DNA of 64,000 bases from NCBI GenBank assembly GCA_002254845.1, contig NKPT01000009.1, positions 1 through 64,000 on the forward strand. The letters are read 5' to 3'. The notes below the pieces were generated by a model. That model was given only the letters and a program-made list of their open reading frames with translations, ran no database searches and had not been told where the DNA came from. The translations under genes were made by a program, and so were the position numbers. This document shows positions 8,728 to 18,636 of the stretch, one piece after another (the first letter of the stretch is position 1; each line of letters begins with the position of its first letter). The DNA comes from Chloracidobacterium sp. CP2_5A. Its GTDB lineage: Bacteria; Acidobacteriota; Blastocatellia; Chloracidobacteriales; Chloracidobacteriaceae.

Positions 8728-10391
8728 TACAGTTCACCGCCGAGCTCATCCCCGCGCCGCCGGAAGCCGTAGGCCAGCAGCCCGCCGCCGACCGCGCCGG
8801 CGGTCAGCGTCCCAAACAGCCACCAGCGAACGGAAATCGGCTGCCGCTCGCGCGGCTGGCGCGGCATCCAGACAACCCACGGCCGCCCGACGTAGAAAAC
8901 CTCGAAATTGAGCGCCCACAGGGGCGAGTCGTCCGCCCACTCCGGGGCGAGGCCAAACAAGCAGTAGGTGTTCGTGTCGTCGTAGGGTCCGGGCCGAAAC
9001 CAGCAGGCCAGGTCGCGCGCCGACGGATTCACTGGATCGACCAGTTCAAACGGTCGCGCCAACAGCGCGCTTTCCCGAAAGTAAAACCCCGGATCGGTCG
9101 CCCAAAAGTGCGGCGTCAAGCACCGCTCTAGAAAGAACCGCTGGTGGTCAAGGCTCAGACCCAGCGCCTGGACGCTCAGTCCCGCCGTCACAACGACAAC
9201 GGCGGCCCAGCGCATCAACGCGCGCTGCGGCAGGAAGGCGAACGTCAGCGACCACAGCGGCAGAATCGGCAACAGGTAGCGCGGCCCCCAGCACCAGTCG
9301 CCGCCGTAAAACGAAATGCATCCCAGAAAAGCGACCAGCGCGACCGACGCCGCCAGCGTCATCCGCGCCACCATCGGCGCTTCAGCGCGCAACCCGGCGT
9401 AGCCGAAGAGGGCGAGCGCAATCGGCGGGCTATACCACAAAACGCCCTTGCCGGGGCTGATGAGCAGTCCTGGTATGCCGTAGAGCGGATTGCCCCAGAA
9501 GGACGGATGGCCTGGAATGTCAAACTTGCCGGTGTTGAGCGGGTGCCCAAAGCGCAGCGCGTTGTAAAGGCCGAACACGATTAGCCCGACGCCGCAGGCG
9601 ACGCTAAACGCCGCGACGCGTTGCAGCGACGCCCGCCCGGTCGCCGTTTTCCCAAACGCCGTCCAGAGCTGCGCCAGCCAAGGGCGCAAGTCGCTGATCA
9701 GCGGCGGCCACGTCACGCTCACGCGCGAACACATCAGCGCCAGAAACGGCCAGAGCAACGCCAGATGCTCTACGAAGTTCACCAACCAGCCAGCGCAGAG
9801 TCCGCCGGCGACGGCGTAATCGACCGACTGCCGCCGGGCGCTGCGGTAGGCGCACCACGCCGCGCACAAGACGAAAAACGCCTGCTGCGCGTTGTCAAAC
9901 GTTGTCGTCGCTCCAATAAAAGTCAGCGTGGCGAAGGCGTTGACAAGCGTCCAGAGCGCGGCCCGCCCGGCTGTCACGCCCAAATCCAGCAGGAAGAAAA
10001 ACAGAACGACGGCCAGCCCGGCCGCGACCAAGGCGGACGCGAGCGAGAACAAAAACCGCTGGCGCTCGCCCTTCCAGTCGTCGCCGAGCTGGCCCAGCGC
10101 CACCAGCGGCGCGCCCAGCGCTGACGCCGCCACGCCGTAGTGACTGTAAAGCCGTCCGTCGCGCCCGCGCACGCCAATCCAGGTCAGCATCGGATCGCGC
10201 AGGCTGGGCTTCCCAACTTCGACAAGGCTGCGCGCCACTTCAAAGCGGCACTGCCCGTCAATGATGTCTATGCGGCCGGGACTTGTCAGCACATACACGG
10301 CGCCGACCAGCAAAAACAGTCCCGTCGCAATCCAGAGCGAACAAGCTTTCACAAAGCGTTGACGAAGGAGACAACGAAATTGGCGTTGCAT
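8727..10391 (-). CDS. Polytopic membrane protein, GT-C glycosyltransferase-like
   Basis: 554 residues from the ATG at 10391 with about ten predicted transmembrane stretches (for example LWIATGLFLLVGAVYVL near the start, VAAGLAVVLFFFLLDLG, LIVFGLYNALRFG). The first periplasmic loop after helix 1 carries acidic residues (GRIDIIDGQ), and long aromatic-rich loops such as SFYGGDWCWGPRYLLP resemble mannosyl/arabinosyltransferases that use polyprenyl-phosphate sugars. The last helix ends in a short basic cytoplasmic tail. The frame is open upstream to 10544; an alternative ATG at 10424 would overlap the start of the divergent gene by two bases. Neither start has a clear ribosome site. Donor and acceptor unknown. 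Confidence 0.6.
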   Translation of the reverse strand: MQRQFRCLLRQRFVKACSLWIATGLFLLVGAVYVLTSPGRIDIIDGQCRFEVARSLVEVGKPSLRDPMLTWIGVRGRDGRLYSHYGVAASALGAPLVALGQLGDDWKGERQRFLFSLASALVAAGLAVVLFFFLLDLGVTAGRAALWTLVNAFATLTFIGATTTFDNAQQAFFVLCAAWCAYRSARRQSVDYAVAGGLCAGWLVNFVEHLALLWPFLALMCSRVSVTWPPLISDLRPWLAQLWTAFGKTATGRASLQRVAAFSVACGVGLIVFGLYNALRFGHPLNTGKFDIPGHPSFWGNPLYGIPGLLISPGKGVLWYSPPIALALFGYAGLRAEAPMVARMTLAASVALVAFLGCISFYGGDWCWGPRYLLPILPLWSLTFAFLPQRALMRWAAVVVVTAGLSVQALGLSLDHQRFFLERCLTPHFWATDPGFYFRESALLARPFELVDPVNPSARDLACWFRPGPYDDTNTYCLFGLAPEWADDSPLWALNFEVFYVGRPWVVWMPRQPRERQPISVRWWLFGTLTAGAVGGGLLAYGFRRRGDELGGEL

Positions 10392-10422
10392 CAGCGAGCT
10401 GGGCGCAAGTATATGCAAGCCC

Positions 10423-11973
10423 ATGAGGTTTGCCCATGTTTGCTTTCGCGCGCTTCGGCCGTTGGGGACGCGCCCGGCCGTGGCCGCTGGCTGCGCGCTG
10501 GCCGCGACGCTGCCCCTCCTGACGACGCCCTTCCCGCCGACCACCGACCTGCCGCAACACGTCGCCCAGGTCCGGCTCTGGCTTGAAATCCTTCAGGAAA
10601 CGCCGCAACCGAACGGCGTCGCCTATGTCGTGCAGTGGTGGACGCCCTACAGCCTGGCCTATCTGGTCATGGGGGCGCTGTGGCAGGCGCTGCCGCCGGC
10701 GCGCGTCGGGCAAGCCATGCTGCTGACGCTAGCGCTGGCCTGGACGCTGACGATCCACTGGATCGCCGCCCGCCGCGGGCGATCGGCCGCCGCCGCCGCG
10801 CTGGCGACGACCCTGTTTTTCAACCACGCGCTCTACTGGGGCTTTATGAGCTTTATGACCGGCTTTCCGTTGTTTTTGGCGTGGGCGCATGTGACGACGA
10901 CCGACGCGCCGCCGACGCGCCGGCGGCGGGCGCTGCTGGCCGGGCTGGCGGCGGCGCTCTACGCCGCGCACGCGCTGTGGTTCGCGCTGGCGCTGCTTTG
11001 GCTCGGCGCGGCGGGCGCGACGCGGCGGCGGCCGTGGCGGGCGCTCCTTGCCGAAGGCCTCTGGCTGTCGCCGCTCGCGGTCTTGGCCGCCGCGATGTAC
11101 GCCGGGATCGGCAGCGCCACCGCGCTCGTCTCGCACAAGACCGTCTGGACCGACCCGGCGGGACTCCGGCTATTGACCGGCTGGCTGCCGCGGGCGGTCT
11201 ATGGCGGCCTGTGCGGGCCGCTTGAGCCGCTGACGCTAACCATCCTTGGCGGCTGGCTATCCGCCGGCTTGATCAGGCACTGGGGACGGATACGGACGGC
11301 GACCGATCCGACCCTGCTTCTAGCGGGCGGCCTGTGTCTGGCGGCGGGGCTGCTGTTGCCGTATCAGTATCAATACACGATCGCTTTCGCCGAGCGCTGG
11401 ATGCCCGTCGCCGCCGTTTTGCTGCTGCTCGGCGCGCCGGCCCTGGATATGTCGGCCCCGGGCGGCGCGGAGGACGCCTGCGCAGGAGCGCTGCTGCGGG
11501 CGGGCGCGGCGCTCCTGTGCGTCGCGTTTTGCCTGTGGACAGCCGGCGTCTGGCGCGCGTTTGCCCGCGAGCATGTGTCCAGCTTGGAAGCGGCGCTGTC
11601 CGCGCTGCCGCCGCGCCCGCGCGTGGTTGGCCTCGATTTCGTCAAGGAAGTCCCCGGCTTTCGGGGTCGGCCGCTGATGCAGACGCCCGCCTACGCGCAG
11701 GTGACGCGGGGGGGCGGCTACAGCTTGTCGTTTGCGAAATTCCCGCAGAGCTTCGTTCGGTACGAAACCGATACCGTCGCGCGGTGGACGGACGGACTGG
11801 AGTGGTCGCCGGAGTCTTTGACGGAAACCGATCTGAACTACTTTGACTTTGTGCTGGCGGTCGGCGACCGCTGGGCGCACGAGCGGCTGCAAGCCAAGTT
11901 TCCGCAGCGGTTGCGCCGCCTGACCGACGCGAACCAGCCCTGGCGGCTGTACCGCATCCGTCCCGCGGAATGA
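10423..11973 (+). CDS. Polytopic membrane protein, GT-C-like
   Basis: 516 residues, about ten to twelve hydrophobic helices (VAAGCALAATLPLLTTP, AMLLTLALAWTLTIHW, ALLAGLAAALYAAHALWFAL and others). After the first helix comes PPTTDLPQHVAQ, an acidic loop placed like the catalytic Asp loop of GT-C glycosyltransferases. The C-terminal 100 residues are soluble (VVGLDFVKEVPGF, YDFVLAVGDR) and probably periplasmic. It starts head-to-head with another GT-C-like protein, 31 bases or less apart, so the two may share one promoter region and act on the same envelope polymer. No specific family recognised; function inferred only from topology. Confidence 0.6.
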   Translation: MRFAHVCFRALRPLGTRPAVAAGCALAATLPLLTTPFPPTTDLPQHVAQVRLWLEILQETPQPNGVAYVVQWWTPYSLAYLVMGALWQALPPARVGQAMLLTLALAWTLTIHWIAARRGRSAAAAALATTLFFNHALYWGFMSFMTGFPLFLAWAHVTTTDAPPTRRRRALLAGLAAALYAAHALWFALALLWLGAAGATRRRPWRALLAEGLWLSPLAVLAAAMYAGIGSATALVSHKTVWTDPAGLRLLTGWLPRAVYGGLCGPLEPLTLTILGGWLSAGLIRHWGRIRTATDPTLLLAGGLCLAAGLLLPYQYQYTIAFAERWMPVAAVLLLLGAPALDMSAPGGAEDACAGALLRAGAALLCVAFCLWTAGVWRAFAREHVSSLEAALSALPPRPRVVGLDFVKEVPGFRGRPLMQTPAYAQVTRGGGYSLSFAKFPQSFVRYETDTVARWTDGLEWSPESLTETDLNYFDFVLAVGDRWAHERLQAKFPQRLRRLTDANQPWRLYRIRPAE

Positions 11974-11994
11974 CGCTGCGGAGGCTTGCCCTTA

Positions 11995-12028
11995 GATTAC
12001 TCGCGCTGCTCGATTACTCGTACTGCTC
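11995..12028. repeat. 17-bp tandem duplication across a stop codon
   Basis: Two 17-base units (11995-12011 and 12012-12028) differ only at two central bases (cg versus ta). On the minus strand the upstream unit contains the last codons and TAA of the gene ending at 12014; the second unit repeats the same codons and TAA in the 3' flank. Confidence 0.8.
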
Positions 12029-12868
12029 GCGGCGACCGGGCGACGACTGGAAAGACTCCGGATAGTTGGCGCTCTCAATCAAGTTCAGACCCGACAGCGC
12101 CGGCGCGGACTCTTCCAGAATCTGCTTCGTGATTTCGATGTTGGCGAGCAGCTCGCCAAAATCCAGATCGGAGGCGACCGACCCATCCAGCGCCGTCATT
12201 GTCATGATGTGGTCGTTGATGAGGCTAAAGCGGTTCTCGATAGCCTGGAGCTGCGCTTCCACTCGGCTCACGCTGCGCTCGATTTCGCCAAAGGCCTTCA
12301 TCCGGCGCCGAAGCACGTCCAGGTTATGCTCAAGCAGCGGGCGAGTCGCGGCGTCGGCAGTCGCCAGTTGGCGCTCCGCCTGAGCAATTTGATTCTGAAT
12401 CGCCGTCCGGTTGATAGAGCGCAAGTGCGTTTTGCGCCGTCGGTAAACATCGAGCAGGTCAACAAACTGCTCCCACATGGTGTCGAGGCACTGGATGGAT
12501 TCCGGCAATCTGTCAAGCTTGGTGAATTTTAGGTAGTTTTCGTAAATCTTGCTTTTCTGGAAGCGCAAATACTCGACCATTTCGCGGTCGCGCGGCTCGA
12601 AGGCGCGAATCAGCTCCTCGCGCTGGCGGCGGCGCAAGATTTGACGCTGCCGCGCCGCTCGCCGCTCGACTAAGCGCCGGTAGGCCGTCATGGCCGGCAC
12701 GACGACTAGGTAGGCGGCTTCCAGCGCGGCCCCGGCCGCGAGCGGCGTCCAGTCCTGCGTGTAGGCCGCCGCCGACAAAAACAGTACCATCGTCCAGATG
12801 TTGTATGGCTCGCCGGCGGCTTCCTTGACGTAGTTGATTTTCGGGGTAATGGAGGTCAAAACACTCAT
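12014..12868 (-). CDS. Membrane-anchored coiled-coil protein of unknown function
   Basis: 284 residues from the ATG at 12868 (a TTG three codons earlier is possible). Residues about 20-60 hold two short hydrophobic segments (IWTMVLFLSAAAYT, LAAGAALEAAYLVVVPAM), after which a basic stretch (RRLVERRAARQRQILRRR) keeps the rest in the cytoplasm. Residues 85-230 are rich in heptad-like Leu/Ile with many charged residues, a probable coiled coil, including FGEIERSVSRVEAQLQAIENR. The C-terminus is acidic and polar. It is divergent to the SpoIIE-like protein and convergent with the GT-C-like gene. I do not recognise a family. Confidence 0.6.
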   Translation of the reverse strand: MSVLTSITPKINYVKEAAGEPYNIWTMVLFLSAAAYTQDWTPLAAGAALEAAYLVVVPAMTAYRRLVERRAARQRQILRRRQREELIRAFEPRDREMVEYLRFQKSKIYENYLKFTKLDRLPESIQCLDTMWEQFVDLLDVYRRRKTHLRSINRTAIQNQIAQAERQLATADAATRPLLEHNLDVLRRRMKAFGEIERSVSRVEAQLQAIENRFSLINDHIMTMTALDGSVASDLDFGELLANIEITKQILEESAPALSGLNLIESANYPESFQSSPGRREQYE

Positions 12869-12995
12869 GGCGCTCAACTCAAGTGCAGCCTAGCGAGTCG
12901 CTCGGTGGGAGTCTGGCAAAGTGTCGCACCATCGTAGTGGCATTTCAAGGCGTTCTCACACGACGAATCGCGCGGTTTTCAGAGGCTGCGCTGGT

Positions 12996-13024
12996 TTGAA
13001 AACCAAGACGGGCTTTCATAGAGT
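12996..13024 (+). promoter_or_regulatory. Candidate sigma-70 promoter
   Basis: TTGAAA (12996-13001) and TAGAGT (13019-13024) with a 17-base spacer, 54 bases before the ATG of the SpoIIE-like gene. Both boxes keep the most important positions. Confidence 0.45.
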
Positions 13025-13077
13025 GCGCCTACTTGTTGTCGCCGCGCTGCGCGCCGTCGCTTCCGCCGCTGACGCTC

Positions 13078-15525
13078 ATGATCGCTCCCTTTGACCAGTC
13101 GCTTTCCTCCACGAAAAGAAAAAGCCAAGCGCTGGTCTGGACCGGCTGGTCCGTGCTGTTGTCGCTGACGATATTCGCGCTGGGTAGCGGCCAGGCGTAC
13201 TCGCCGCCCATCGCTCGCCTGCGGGAGCGCGAGGCGCGAGCGCGAGCGGAGGAATTACTGAAGCGATTGCGACCGGCGAGCCTAGCGGAGCGGTCGCTGT
13301 CCGATTATCGCGTCGCGCAGCAATGCCAGCGCGATCAAGCTGATCAAGCGCGTTGGGAATTCGCCTTCCTCGCCCCTGATGATAGCCATCTCTATCGCCT
13401 GACATTGAGCCGGCGCGGCGACTTCCGCGCCTTCGCGCTTTATCGGCGGACGCCATTGACCGAGGCTGAGCCGCCCCTGGAAAGCGCGACCTTGCGCGCC
13501 TTGGTTGAAGCTTGGCGCGACTTCCTCGCGGCTGAGGCGAAGATTGCGCCGCCACTTGCGGATGAAGCGCCGGCGGTTGCCCGCGAAAGCCCCCTGCCGG
13601 GCCACGCCCGCGATGTGATTCGCCGCTGGAAAACCAATGACGAGACGTGGCCCTTTGTGGAGATCGCCTTTGAGGGGCAAGCCTTGCAGTCGCTGACGCT
13701 CGCTCAAGAGCCGCCGCCGCGCGAGTCGCCGCTGGACGGCGCGGCGCAGGCGATTACGGTCTTGCTGCTCGCGATCGCGCTCTGGCTGCCATGGCTCGTC
13801 CTGTTTATCCGGGGCGCGTTACGGCGCGAAATGGGGTCGCTCACGGTCTTGGTTGTGAGCGGCGCCCTGGCGGCGTGCCTGGCGATCTGGCTGCTCCTGC
13901 TTTTGGGATTCGCGCTACTGGCGCCGTTTGCTTGGGGCAATCCGTCCATCTCCGAAGTCGAGTTTGCCAGCCTGCCCGATGTCACGTACCGGCTAAGCGT
14001 CTTCCTCCTGACGCTTGCGACGACTGGCGTCGCGTCGCTAGCGATTGCTGGACTCGGGCTGGTGTCGCTGGCGGTGACGGAGTCATACGACTGGAAGCGC
14101 CAGCGCCAACTGCTGGGCGATATTTATCGCCTCTCGCGCCGGAAGCACTGGCCGCCGCCCCACGTGGCGCGACTGTACGGGGGCGCGTTCGCGCTGGCGC
14201 TATGGATTTTGGCGATTGAGACCGGCGTCGCGGGCCAGTCCGGGCACCCCGCGCTGCCTTGGCATGAGTTTTCGGCTTGGTCGCAGTCGTTGGCGCTTGG
14301 GCATCTGCCGGGGTGGAAAATCTGGGGCGAGTGCTTCTGCGGCCTCTGGCTGGTGACCGTCTGGCTGACGCCAATGCTGGCTTTTGCCCGTAACCGGCTC
14401 TCGGATCGCTCGGCGGCCCTCGCTGTGGGATGTCTCCTCGGACTGGCGGGCTTTCCTTTCGTCGCGCAGTCCTGGGCGGCGGCGGCGGGTTACGCGCTCC
14501 TCGTCGCCGCGCTCCTGTGGACGCTCCTACGCTATGGCTGGCTGGCGGTCGTTTTTGCGTATCTCCTCATTGGCGGCTTCTTCCCGCTGCTTTGGTCGTT
14601 GCGCTTTCCAGGCGGCTTTGAGCCGGACTTTCTGGCCGGCGGCATCGTGGCGGCGCTGCCGATGGCGCTGGCCTGGCGATATCGCCAACCGCCGCGCCAA
14701 GGGCGAAACGAAGCCTTCGATTTGGCCCCAAGCTACGTCCGCAATCGGTTGCGGCTTGAGCGGTGGCGCGAGGAGCGAGACGTGCGGTGGCTCATTCACG
14801 GCAATCTGCTCCCGCCTTCCGGCTTTCGGGATGAGCGCCGGCGACTGGTCGCCGAATACGCCCACTTGCCCGAACAGGGGCGCGAGTGGTTTGTCGCGCT
14901 GCCGCTCGACGATGAGCGGATCGGCGTCGCGATTGGCGAAGTGAGCGGGCAAGAGTTGCAGGCCTCGCTGCTGATGGCGACCGTGCTGGCGGCTATCAAG
15001 TCAAAGGCGGCGCGCTATGCGGATTGTCCGGCGCGGGTCGTTGAGCGGCTCAATGACTTCCTATCGCCCCGCCTCCGCGAGGTTGATTCGGAAGTACGCC
15101 TCGTTTATGGCGTTGCCGATTTTCGCTCCGGCGAATTCGCCTTCTGCAACGCGGGTTATGTCGCGCCGATCGCTCTGCCGGCGGCGGAGGCGTCATCGCC
15201 CATCTCGCTCAGCCAAGCGGTCAATCCGCCGCTGGACGGGCTAACCGACCTGCGGTTCGCTGCCCAGACCGTCCGCTTGGCGCGCGGCAGCCGCTTGATT
15301 CTTATGAGCGATTGGGTGGGCGAGTTATGCGAGCTAGCTCCGGACGCCGAGGCTCTGCTGAAAAAAAACGCCCAACTGCTGGCCGCCTTCGGGTCGCTTC
15401 CAGCGCAGGAGCTTCCAGGCGCCATCATCCGGGAGGGGCGCGAGCGACTCCGGCAGCAGCTTGCCGATCCGTCAGCGAAGACAATGCCGGATGTTGAAAT
15501 GACGGTCATCTGCATCGAGTTTTGA
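13078..15525 (+). CDS. Large membrane protein with SpoIIE/PP2C-type phosphatase-like domain
   Basis: 815 residues. After helix 1 (about 18-37) comes an extracytoplasmic domain of about 170 residues, then a bundle of roughly eight to ten helices (220-540), then a cytoplasmic SpoIIE-like domain (about 570-815). The fold is recognisable from GVAIGEVSGQELQASLLMA, FAFCNAGYVAP and the terminal TVICIEF strand. Three metal or active positions depart from the family: the GD motif is GE (E621), the late DG motif is DW (D745-W746), and the terminal acidic pair is D805-V-E807. Active PP2C enzymes need these aspartates for two metals, so activity may be weak, different or lost. A TTG at 13033 could add 15 residues, but the ATG is preferred. 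A radical SAM gene follows 124 bases downstream. Confidence 0.75.
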   Translation: MIAPFDQSLSSTKRKSQALVWTGWSVLLSLTIFALGSGQAYSPPIARLREREARARAEELLKRLRPASLAERSLSDYRVAQQCQRDQADQARWEFAFLAPDDSHLYRLTLSRRGDFRAFALYRRTPLTEAEPPLESATLRALVEAWRDFLAAEAKIAPPLADEAPAVARESPLPGHARDVIRRWKTNDETWPFVEIAFEGQALQSLTLAQEPPPRESPLDGAAQAITVLLLAIALWLPWLVLFIRGALRREMGSLTVLVVSGALAACLAIWLLLLLGFALLAPFAWGNPSISEVEFASLPDVTYRLSVFLLTLATTGVASLAIAGLGLVSLAVTESYDWKRQRQLLGDIYRLSRRKHWPPPHVARLYGGAFALALWILAIETGVAGQSGHPALPWHEFSAWSQSLALGHLPGWKIWGECFCGLWLVTVWLTPMLAFARNRLSDRSAALAVGCLLGLAGFPFVAQSWAAAAGYALLVAALLWTLLRYGWLAVVFAYLLIGGFFPLLWSLRFPGGFEPDFLAGGIVAALPMALAWRYRQPPRQGRNEAFDLAPSYVRNRLRLERWREERDVRWLIHGNLLPPSGFRDERRRLVAEYAHLPEQGREWFVALPLDDERIGVAIGEVSGQELQASLLMATVLAAIKSKAARYADCPARVVERLNDFLSPRLREVDSEVRLVYGVADFRSGEFAFCNAGYVAPIALPAAEASSPISLSQAVNPPLDGLTDLRFAAQTVRLARGSRLILMSDWVGELCELAPDAEALLKKNAQLLAAFGSLPAQELPGAIIREGRERLRQQLADPSAKTMPDVEMTVICIEF

Positions 15526-15649
15526 TGCCAGGCGACCGGCGGGGCGGCACGCGAAGCCCTTGCCGTCGGCAGGTCAAAACAAGTACCTTGGCCCGCTAGG
15601 CGCTTAGCTAACAAGCCGCGCTCGGACCTTTTCCCGGAGATGCCGCCCC

Positions 15650-16819
<1,170 letters not shown>

Positions 16820-16881
16820 GGCCGGCGCAAAAGCTCGCTTGCTTTCCCCCAAGATGGCGCGAATGTTTCGAGGTTGCCGCT

Positions 16882-16901
16882 ATTTCTAGGCATTTCTAGG
16901 T
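16882..16901. repeat. Short 10-bp tandem repeat
   Basis: ATTTCTAGG occurs twice in a row with a one-base spacer in the 276-base gap between the radical SAM gene and the next minus-strand gene. I see no other structure in the first half of that gap. Confidence 0.4.
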
Positions 16902-17049
16902 CGCCGCGAGCGCCGCCCTTCCCAAACGCGCTGACTTAGAAAGGCCTAGCGGGTTGGCGTCACGGCTGTCCCTGGGCGGCTACATCTTGCGGAAAGCGGA
17001 CTGGCGCGGCACCTCGCGTAGAGACGCAAAGTCGCGGCGCCGAGAGGAA

Positions 17050-17067
17050 CGCGGCGTTTCCGCCGCG
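17050..17067 (-). terminator. GNRA-loop hairpin after the 17096-17911 gene
   Basis: On the minus strand CGCGGCG-GAAA-CGCCGCG forms a perfect seven-pair stem with a GAAA tetraloop, 28 bases after the stop codon at 17096, followed by TTCCTCTC. Plausible terminator for the DJ-1 operon; the U run is poor. Confidence 0.5.
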
Positions 17068-17095
17068 GACAGGGCGTAGATTATTGTCTCAGCTT

Positions 17096-17911
17096 TTACC
17101 ACGCTGCAGCTTTGGCGCGCTCGCGCGCCTGAATCGTCGCCGGGCGCGGGCTTTCGTCGGACAGCTCGCGGTCAAGCGCCTCGAGGCATTGCCGAGCGGC
17201 CGCGCAAATAGGCGATTTTCCCTGAGCGACGCGGCGGGTCAGGGTGTCATACAGATTGTCGAACTGGTCGTCCGACACCTGTTCTTCCGATGTGACAACC
17301 AGGCTTTGCGCCATCAGGTCGGCAATTCGGCGTTGCTCGCCCGCCGGGAAGCGCCTTAGAACTTCTAAAAAGCCGTCCACGTCTGAAGCGATCAGCTCCG
17401 CGTAGAATGTTCCCAGCAACTCCGCCGCCTCGCCGACGCACCGCCCGGCCGCCGCGAACAGGGGCTGGCGCAGGGTTTGGTCGCCGCGCTTGCACAGCGT
17501 AATCGCATACTCGATGACATCGTCGTCATCCGTCGGATCGGCCAGGCGCGCGTCCAACGCCGCCAAAACAACATCCCGGTTGCGGGCGTAATCCTCGTCC
17601 AAAGCCGCCAGCAAGTAGGCAACGGCGACGGCCCGCCTGCCGGTCGCGCGCGCCTGCTCATCTAACAACGCCCGCCGGACGGCATTACGGTCGTAGTACT
17701 CAAGCTCCTCGGCGTCGGCGTAGTCGTCCGCCAACAACTCGCTCAACAGCGGGTTCTCCGCGGCTTCCTTCGCGGCGACCGTGTCCGTCGCCAAGCGGGG
17801 CGGCGCGGAGGACAGCGGGCTTGTCCGGATCTGAAGCCAGACATAGCCGCCGACCGCGAGCAGTCCGGCGGCTAGCGCCCCAAACAGCAAACGTTTTGGC
17901 ACGGATTCCAT
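17096..17911 (-). CDS. Membrane-anchored acidic helical protein, unknown
   Basis: 271 residues from the ATG at 17911. One N-terminal transmembrane helix (LLFGALAAGLLAVGGYVWL, about 8-27) with basic flank inside, then a mostly helical, acidic periplasmic region (ELLADDYADAEELEYYDR, DARLADPTDDDDVIEYAI). The pattern of paired helices around 95-230 could be HEAT-like, but I see no clear repeat consensus. The upstream open frame to 18172 overlaps the DJ-1 gene and is not coding-like. It starts 28 bases after the DJ-1 stop and is probably cotranscribed with it. Function unknown. Confidence 0.6.
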   Translation of the reverse strand: MESVPKRLLFGALAAGLLAVGGYVWLQIRTSPLSSAPPRLATDTVAAKEAAENPLLSELLADDYADAEELEYYDRNAVRRALLDEQARATGRRAVAVAYLLAALDEDYARNRDVVLAALDARLADPTDDDDVIEYAITLCKRGDQTLRQPLFAAAGRCVGEAAELLGTFYAELIASDVDGFLEVLRRFPAGEQRRIADLMAQSLVVTSEEQVSDDQFDNLYDTLTRRVAQGKSPICAAARQCLEALDRELSDESPRPATIQARERAKAAAW

Positions 17912-17939
17912 ACAACAGCCGCTCCCGGAGGGTTTGACT

Positions 17940-18506
17940 TCAAACAGCCGGCGACGCCACCAACATGGACTCCGCCAACCGCCGCGCGGTCGCTTCGTCC
18001 GCCAAATGGGCGACCAACGCCAGCGCGAACTCGAAAGCCGTGCCGGGGCTGCGGCTGGTGATGAGGCGACCGTCCGCCGCGACGCGCCGCTCAACGTACT
18101 CGCCGCCGGCCTCCGCCAGTCGGTCGCGGACGCTTGGATGCGAAGTAAACGTCTTGCCCTGCAGCAGCCCAAACGCCGCCAGCGCCATCGGCGCGGCGCA
18201 AATCGCCGCTGCCCAGCCGCCCTGTTCGGCGACGTCTTGCGTCAGCTTGGCCACCCGCGCGTCATCGCGGAGATGGATGGCGCCGGGCAGACCGCCGGGC
18301 AACGCCACGGCGTCAAAGCGCTCTTCCAGCGCCGCGTCCAGCGTCGTATCAGCGACGACCGAAATGCCGTGGGAGCCGGTGACGGCACGGTTGTCGGTCA
18401 GCGAGGCGGTCACGACAGCGATGTCGGCGCGACGCAGGACATCCACGACGATGACGGCTTCCATTTCCTCGAAGCCTTCGGCAAGAGGAACCAGAACCTT
18501 CGGCAT
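17940..18506 (-). CDS. DJ-1/PfpI family protein
   Basis: 188 residues, the single-domain length of the family. The nucleophile is C103 in AAICAAPMAL on the tight elbow, and the conserved acidic residue is in EGFEEMEAV (E10-E16). The GG of VALPGGLPGA and the late HPSV motif also match the YajL/DJ-1 branch rather than PfpI proteases. Such proteins protect against oxidative or carbonyl stress, acting as glyoxalase or thiol-protecting proteins; the precise reaction is debated. It is the first gene of a two-gene minus-strand operon and divergent from endonuclease III. Confidence 0.88.
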   Translation of the reverse strand: MPKVLVPLAEGFEEMEAVIVVDVLRRADIAVVTASLTDNRAVTGSHGISVVADTTLDAALEERFDAVALPGGLPGAIHLRDDARVAKLTQDVAEQGGWAAAICAAPMALAAFGLLQGKTFTSHPSVRDRLAEAGGEYVERRVAADGRLITSRSPGTAFEFALALVAHLADEATARRLAESMLVASPAV

Positions 18507-18636
18507 AAGCTATCAGTCTTTAGGGGAATGGGCGAGTCAGAAACAGGCTGTTTCGGAATCGAGCGGATGGCGCTATGCTGAACTCAATTCCCCTGAAAGT
18601 CAAGCGGTTTCCCGCGCGCCTCGCCTGCGCCGAGCC

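Noticed and set aside
17020-17045. GACGCAAAG resembling the core of a GEMM (cyclic di-GMP) riboswitch on the plus strand
   Set aside because: The other conserved half of the aptamer is missing, and no plus-strand gene follows within reach.
17965-18636. Upstream extension of the endonuclease III frame
   Set aside because: It runs antisense through DJ-1 with Ser/Arg-rich composition; the Nth fold begins at 18637.
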